Below are positions 61,801 through 64,000 of a DNA stretch of 64,000 nt, piece by piece. The position numbers and the translations under genes were made by a program. Origin of the DNA: Notospermus geniculatus (lineage: Eukaryota > Nemertea > Pilidiophora > Heteronemertea > Lineidae); the NCBI GenBank assembly GCA_002633025.1, contig NMRB01002867.1, forward strand, positions 1-64,000. Direction: 5' to 3'. Below the pieces are notes generated by a model, which worked only from the letters and a program-made list of their open reading frames with translations, had not been told where the DNA came from and did no database searches. Position 1 is the first letter of the stretch. The number at the start of each line of letters is the position of its first letter.

Positions 61801-63984
61801 AGGTAGATCTCCNCTTGCCCCCCCCCCCCCCTCCAGTACACAAACGTATCAAGCCAAGCAAACTGGTTTGTTGATGCACTGGAGATGATGGTGACGACAC
61901 CTACCTATTCCTCGTGGACAATAATGTCCCTTCGGACACGGAGCACCGGTAGCGCCATCATCGTTTGGCCGTGCAGTGTATGCTCCTCCACGACAGAAAT
62001 ATCCAGCATCACATATACCATTCGGCGCTGTAAGGCTGGCTCCAGCACAAACCTTCCCCGGGTCACAACGAGTGCAGTTGTCAACAGCCGAGTTGCCAGT
62101 GTAGTTACTGTATGTCCCGTTAGGACAGGGATGATGCTGATACTGAGCTGTACCCTCAGGGCAATAGAAACCAGGTGGGCACAAGTCACCAAACGGCATC
62201 CCTACAGGGGTCGAGGTGTTAGCACCAGCTGGAAGGTGATAAGGGATTCAATCAGAACAAAGTCAGGTGGAAATCTTACAAAATAATCACAGACCAAAAC
62301 AGCGATGACTGATGAGGATAGAGGGATCTACTTACCATTACAGTAATGTCCTGCTGAACACTTGGTGTTTGGCTCGGCGAGACCAACCGATTCACAAGCC
62401 ATCCCCGCGGTACATGGATCACAATGAGCCTCCTCGTAGCGTCCAACCTCGTCCAGCATGGTCCCTCTCGGACACGGCGACGGCGTTTTGCTTCCCAGTG
62501 GACAGTAGGATCCCTTCGGACAGATTACGTTGTCGATCATTCCGGTTTCGTTACAGTAGTAACCTTGAGGACACTTGAGACAAGATGGCGACCTCATGGC
62601 GGGTTGGTGCGTCCCGCGAGGACATGGCGTGGCTTTGTAGGCACCCTCCTCAGAGAAATGACCAGCTGGAGTTTCAAATTGTGTCGGCACGCCTGATCCA
62701 CCGGTACAGTAGTAACCGGCGGTACATTTCTGAGATGCCTCTGTGCTGCTCGACCCGGCGCAGAAGTAACCCGGATCACAAGGGATACAATCAAATTCGG
62801 TTTTGGCACCAGCTGATTTGCTGTATTTGCCAACCGGGCATGATGTCGGTGTCGCACTTCCAGGAGGACAGTATCCACCAGCCGGGCAGAGACCACCGGT
62901 CGGACCATCAGGTGGCGCTGACGTGTAGGCCTTCTCTCTACAATAAAACCCAGCATCACATATGTCTGTCGGTGCTGTCATGCCTATACCATCACAGTAA
63001 TATCCACCGGGACACGGCGTACAGTCCGTCGATGTACGGAGGCCAGACGAATTGCTGTACGTCCCCAGGGGACAAGGTTGGGGATTCACCGTTCCACTGA
63101 CACAGAAATAACCACGAGGACAGGTGATCGGTTCAGCTAAACCTTCCACGTTACAATAGAAACCGGAGATACACTCGGTACAATCCTGGAAGGACTCCCG
63201 AGCTGATGAGTTCCGATAGAATCCGACCGGACAAGGGAAGGAGTTGGCAGCCGCGGTGCCAATCGGGCAGTAGTAACCACCAGGGCAAGGCCCAGCCGGT
63301 GCAGACAATCCTTCCGGTGTACAATATTCGCCAGCTGTACACGGCTGACATTCAGAAACCTTCTTCAAGCCGTAATGTTCGTTGAATGTTCCATTAGGAC
63401 ATGGTACAGGGTATGGATTGACGTCACCACGGGGACAGTAATGACCCTTACGACATCGATCTCGGACAAGGTCTGGGGCTCTTATCATCCCCGGTGGACA
63501 TTCAACGCCCGCCGGGCAGATTCTGTCTGACAACATGTAGGACTGACTCGTTGTGTTCAAGTTGCAGTAATGTCCAGCATCACAATTCGTGCAGGATGTA
63601 GCACCGGTGTCGGAGTAATTCCCTTTCTCACAAGGTGAAGGGTTGGCGACGCCATCTACAGGGCAGTAAGAACCAGCGGTACAGGGCAGACAGGCGGATA
63701 CGTTCTTGCCCTTTTCATCTGGATTATATGTCCCCCTGAAACAAGAAGATATTAGATTAAATCTTCTGAAATGACAGAGTCTATTCATAAATTTATCATG
63801 ACAACCGAAACTGCCATTCAGGGATGCACAACCAGAACTTACGCTGAACACGGGGTTGGTAATGCAGATCCCGCAGGGCAGTAGTGACCCGGCGGACAGT
63901 CCACACACTGTTCCCAGGCAGTGTTACCAGTCTTGTTGCTATAGGAACCAGCATGGCAGGGGTTTTCAGTTGCGGTCTTCGTAC
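19245..63984 (-). CDS. Giant type I membrane protein: GCC2/GCC3 repeats, TM, coiled-coil tail
   Basis: I do not recognise a named orthologue. Seventy-six exons (one a 21-nt candidate) can be joined from 63984 down to the stop at 19245 with consistent phase at every junction. They total 24,473 nt, about 8,156 residues; the N-terminus and signal peptide are upstream of the window. Architecture: exons 1-53 encode about 6,350 residues of extracellular cysteine repeats with signatures such as CPAGYYC, CPEGT and PCPxGTY, the GCC2/GCC3 (Pfam ephrin-receptor-like) pattern. Exons 54-57 encode a membrane-proximal domain, exon 58 the single transmembrane helix, exons 59-71 a charged coiled-coil tail, and exons 72-76 a C-terminal globular region. 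Ectodomain introns are nearly all phase 1 and tail introns nearly all phase 0. A receptor, adhesion or matrix-anchoring role is inference from layout. GCC2/GCC3 modules occur in SCUBE proteins, but this length and this tail do not match them. Exon blocks are listed separately. Confidence 0.85.
20086..21223 (-). other. C-terminal globular domain with HTLAH motif, exons 72-73
   Basis: Exons 20611-21223 and 20086-20389. After the coiled coil, a linker rich in Ala/Thr/Met (about 21040-21170) leads into a compact domain. It contains YKFGTFVADLVAAHC, a buried-looking LPVTLLLAD strand, NHILYMRTARL, and FVLVLVHTLAHIKSG (HTLAH codons 20621-20635), then GDLRDDTNPDF across the intron. The H-x-x-x-H helix after a hydrophobic strand looks like a zincin active-site helix, but Thr stands where the catalytic Glu of HExxH would be. 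A degenerate, non-catalytic metallopeptidase fold is one reading; I do not recognise the family. Confidence 0.7.
20475..20545 (+). repeat. tRNA-like SINE head in giant gene intron 72
   Basis: On the plus strand, TAGTGGTGCAGTGA (A-box-like) is followed about 35 bp later by GGTTCAATCCC (B-box, 20524-20534) inside the intron between exons 72 and 73. It is truncated and decayed; probably a SINE fragment. Confidence 0.4.
21323..21590. repeat. 30-bp minisatellite in giant gene intron 71
   Basis: About nine copies of a 30-bp unit containing ACCATAGTTACAAGAGG occur, starting at 21323, 21353, 21387, 21417, 21447, 21477, 21507, 21542 and 21572. The array fills the intron between exons 71 and 72 and stops a few bases from the exon 71 donor. 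Confidence 0.85.
22050..22312. repeat. 39-bp minisatellite grown from exon 70 donor
   Basis: About seven copies of a unit of roughly 39 bp contain CCCATTGTTTACAC and TCTGCTCATCTCCAT. The last copies merge with the exon 70 donor: on the minus strand the donor GTGAGCAGAGGTCAAG is repeated inside the array as ATGAGCAGAGGTCAAG. The array thus seems seeded by the splice-donor sequence itself. Confidence 0.8.
22814..23233 (-). other. Giant gene intron 69, nothing else seen
   Basis: This 420-bp intron lies between tail exons 69 and 70. Two related short phrases around TAGACCGCCACA (about 23108 and 23183) may be a small duplication. No other feature is visible. Confidence 0.5.
23948..24119. mobile_element. 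Decayed foldback MITE in giant gene intron 67
   Basis: The left arm CCGTTATACGCCACCACC, followed by TGTTAGCGG, pairs imperfectly with a right arm reading CCGCTAAATGGTGGTAGC then CTATAACAG. The arms are about 32 bp at roughly three-quarters identity around a core of about 110 bp. It is non-coding and its target site is unclear. Confidence 0.5.
24833..25143 (-). other. Giant gene intron 65, nothing seen
   Basis: This 311-bp intron between coiled-coil exons 65 and 66 has no recognisable repeat, RNA or coding signal. Confidence 0.5.
25860..26290. repeat. Higher-order minisatellite in giant gene intron 63
   Basis: Many copies of GGCAATACAAGAG are arranged in a higher-order unit of 74 bp that recurs with few changes at 26011, 26085 and 26159. 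The phrases ATGCAGCAATACAAGAGC and AACACAAGAC alternate within it. The array fills most of the intron between exons 63 and 64. Confidence 0.8.
26913..27240 (-). repeat. Giant gene intron 61 with short tandem repeat
   Basis: The 328-bp intron between exons 61A and 62 contains a small array of GAGGGTA(A/G)C-type phrases at about 27070-27145 (ACTGAGGGTAGC alternating with CTGAGGGTAAGCCAG). Its left edge belongs to the unique region and its right edge to duplicate copy A, which starts at 27188. Confidence 0.6.
27188..27994 (-). repeat. Duplicate copy A of two tail exons, beside NNNN gap
   Basis: This 807-bp segment matches 28381-29187 base for base without an indel. It contains a second copy of exon 61 (27241-27412) and most of exon 60 (27641-27994), where it runs into the 4-base gap at 27995-27998. 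Encoded residues are identical to copy B; the differences I noticed are synonymous or intronic. Phase would allow insertion of the pair (1 to 1) without frameshift. The indel-free match next to a gap favours two haplotypes assembled in series. I left copy A out of the main model. Confidence 0.85.
28381..29187 (-). repeat. Duplicate copy B containing exons 60 and 61
   Basis: This is the partner of 27188-27994 at an exact offset of 1,193 bp. It is the complete copy: exon 60 runs from a proper acceptor at 29271-29273, so it was used for the gene model. The 382 bp between the copies (27999-28380) are unique and contain no exon I can support. Confidence 0.85.
29960..30173 (-). other. Transmembrane helix of giant protein (exons 57/58)
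   Basis: The hydrophobic run LIIG (end of exon 57, 30164-30173) joins GLIVFFGAVVLLLLVAVIVW (exon 58, 29960-30018). This gives about 23 uninterrupted apolar residues, followed at once by RPRD, a basic stop-transfer sequence. It is the only such segment in the traced protein and fixes a type I topology with the repeats outside. Exon 58 (29844-30018) continues into the cytoplasmic juxtamembrane region (PMKHWKPQYRSLGAPP). Confidence 0.85.
30164..31559 (-). other. Giant gene membrane-proximal domain, exons 54-57
   Basis: Exons: 31412-31559, 31028-31157, 30446-30782, 30164-30312. After the last cysteine-rich exon the sequence changes character to few cysteines, many Ser/Thr, and alternating hydrophobic strands. 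Exon 56 opens with RRRRKR (30745-30762), a strong proprotein-convertase consensus. A beta-rich segment follows, ending FDEAGTFVFRDS and then EQIIVVRP. That ending has the look of a cupredoxin-like beta sandwich, but without a visible His/Cys/Met copper set. The family assignment is inference. Confidence 0.75.
31729..38360 (-). other. Giant gene ectodomain, exons 43-53
   Basis: Exons: 38066-38360, 37773-37948, 37435-37626, 37026-37247, (candidate microexon 36399-36419), 35563-35816, 35086-35306, 34671-34891, 34202-34510, 33620-34055, 32905-33326, 31729-32740. The last exon is 1,012 nt. It carries the final complete repeats, followed by a cysteine-rich stretch (CGSSATAATGSATCSC...) that ends the array. 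Reading through the intron upstream of exon 53 gives a Met-led hydrophobic stretch, but an acceptor at 32741-32743 shows it is intronic. Confidence 0.87.
35817..37025 (-). other. Long intron with candidate 21-nt microexon
   Basis: This 1.2-kb stretch between exons 46 and 47 holds one short segment at 36399-36419. It has a pyrimidine-rich acceptor (TTGTTCTTAACTCCAG) and a GTAACC donor, and a length of 21 nt that keeps phase 1. It would insert GNTTYWK between two repeats, matching the Asn-Thr-Thr linkers used elsewhere. The rest shows no coding signal; the ORFs at 36474-36847 look like chance reading frames. Confidence 0.5.
40803..41129 (-). mobile_element. Intron 37 with degenerate foldback sequence
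   Basis: In this 327-bp intron, a left segment with GCCATATTGGCCGTCAAAATG is imperfectly inverted relative to a right segment with CATTTGATGGCCAACATGGC. Both are near TGACGTCAC or TGATGTCAC ends. This could be a decayed foldback transposon filling the intron. Confidence is low because many mismatches separate the arms. Confidence 0.3.
44407..44584. mobile_element. hAT-like MITE with 5-bp target duplication
   Basis: The 178-bp element starts CAGGGGCGGATCCA and ends TGGATCCGCACCTG (one mismatch between inverted ends). It is flanked on both sides by ACCAT (44402-44406 and 44585-44589). CAGG-type ends fit hAT-like elements, and the 5-bp duplication recalls the hAT5-type groups. The interior is non-coding, with a C-run near the right end. 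It lies in the intron between exons 29 and 30. Confidence 0.75.
46337..46462. other. Assembly gap, 126 Ns
   Basis: A run of 126 unknown bases lies inside the intron between exons 25 and 26 of the giant gene (46111-46667). The flanking exons are in compatible phase, so no exon is required, but a symmetric phase-1 repeat exon could be hidden here. ORFs drawn through it are meaningless. Confidence 0.99.
48311..48720. mobile_element. Foldback MITE with ~105-bp inverted arms
   Basis: The 410-bp element fills most of the intron between exons 21 and 22. It begins TAGCGAGGTTGCGCAC and ends GTGCGCAACCTCGCTA. The arms extend about 105 bp at roughly 85% identity and include CCGACTCCGACTTCAAC and its inverse. 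The central 200 bp is unique and AT-rich. TA at each edge may be the target duplication. Short ORFs in the arms are by-products of the palindrome. Confidence 0.8.
50305..50326. repeat. Interstitial telomere-type repeat
   Basis: About three and a half copies of CTAACC / CCCTAA sit in the intron between exons 18 and 19 of the giant gene. TTAGGG is the ancestral animal telomere unit; arthropods mostly use TTAGG. Confidence 0.7.
53815..53854. repeat. 20-bp tandem duplication at exon 16 donor
   Basis: Two perfect copies of CATAGTTGTAATACCCTACT lie immediately downstream (minus strand) of the exon 16 donor. On the minus strand the unit AGTAGGGTATTACAACTATG starts at the fourth base of the intron, so the donor flank itself was duplicated. 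Confidence 0.85.
54785..54862. repeat. ~38-bp tandem duplication near exon 14 acceptor
   Basis: Two copies of a unit containing TTGTACTGACACCGCCACGA and CTGTGACAACCAGAG lie about 20 bp inside the intron upstream of exon 14, with a partial third start (TTGTACTGCAG). Confidence 0.75.
58202..59427. mobile_element. 1.2-kb non-autonomous hAT-like transposon
   Basis: The perfect 17-bp terminal inverted repeats CAGGGTTGTGATTAAGG (58202-58218) and CCTTAATCACAACCCTG (59411-59427) are flanked by CACAT on both sides (58197-58201 and 59428-59432). The element supplies nearly the whole intron between exons 8 and 9. No transposase-like ORF is present, so it is non-autonomous. CAGGG ends and a 5-bp duplication match the small MITE at 44407, suggesting one hAT-like transposase family mobilised both. 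Confidence 0.85.
60591..60730. repeat. 70-bp tandem duplication across giant gene exon 6 donor
   Basis: Two adjacent 70-bp copies (60591-60660 and 60661-60730) differ at two positions. The right copy contains the last 50 nt of exon 6 and its GTAAGTAAGG donor (exon end 60681). The left copy is a pseudo-exon end with an identical donor at 60611. Splicing at the outer donor would add 70 nt and shift frame. Confidence 0.9.
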
Positions 63985-64000
63985 CTGGAATATAAATTAT

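Larger units (their letters stand above)
57065..63984 (-). other. Giant gene ectodomain, exons 1-11
   Basis: Exons: 63843-63984, 62336-63735, 61905-62228, 61569-61760, 61108-61242, 60681-60947, 59985-60341, 59500-59796, 57957-58109, 57561-57713, 57065-57280. All encode cysteine repeats. The first exon already reads as mid-repeat (GSYSNKTGN...), so the gene extends beyond the right edge. Exon 2 alone is 1,400 nt and contains about nine repeat units without an intron. Except for the phase-2 junction between exons 1 and 2, every junction is phase 1, with a glycine codon split as G|GN in most. N-glycosylation sequons (NST, NTT, NGT) are frequent between the cysteines. Confidence 0.88.

Overview
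The window is nuclear DNA from an invertebrate animal. Every gene is split by many short introns with canonical GT/AG ends. The non-coding DNA carries foldback DNA transposons, tRNA-derived SINE heads, minisatellites, many TAGGCCT and TACATGTA words, and short TTAGGG-type telomeric runs. A marine deuterostome (echinoderm, hemichordate or cephalochordate) fits best, but the sequence does not settle it. There is a 126-base assembly gap at 46337-46462, a 4-base gap at 27995-27998, and several single Ns.

Layout. (1) 1-8070, minus strand: RBM19/Mrd1, the six-RRM nucleolar factor for pre-18S rRNA processing. Twenty exons are placed; the extreme C-terminus is unresolved at the left edge. (2) 8071-9096: a short head-to-head intergenic region, probably a shared promoter. 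(3) 9097-18348, plus strand: UBE3B, a HECT ubiquitin ligase. It has 28 coding exons and 1,064 codons, complete from the IQ-motif N-terminus to the catalytic Cys and the stop. (4) 18349-19244: a tail-to-tail spacer. (5) 19245 to beyond 64000, minus strand: one giant gene. I traced 75 clear exons plus one 21-nt candidate microexon. The reading phase agrees at every junction and gives about 8,156 residues, with the N-terminus outside the window.

The giant protein reads as type I transmembrane. More than 6,300 residues of GCC2/GCC3 (ephrin-receptor-like) cysteine repeats are followed by a membrane-proximal domain with a furin-like RRRRKR site and one transmembrane helix. Next comes a cytoplasmic tail of about 1,000 residues of charged coiled coil built from phase-0 exon modules, then a C-terminal globular domain with an HTLAH motif. 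I do not recognise a named orthologue. It is the least explained object here and the best candidate for an undescribed system.

A second theme is structural. Short tandem duplications repeatedly begin at, or copy across, exon-intron junctions in all three genes (RBM19 exons 10 and 11, UBE3B exons 12 and 22, giant-gene exons 6, 16 and 70). An 807-bp, indel-free duplicate of two tail exons next to the NNNN gap is either a recent exon-pair duplication or two haplotypes joined by the assembler. RBM19 and UBE3B act in unrelated processes (ribosome biogenesis and ubiquitin ligation); their adjacency recalls their shared linkage on human 12q24 rather than a joint pathway.
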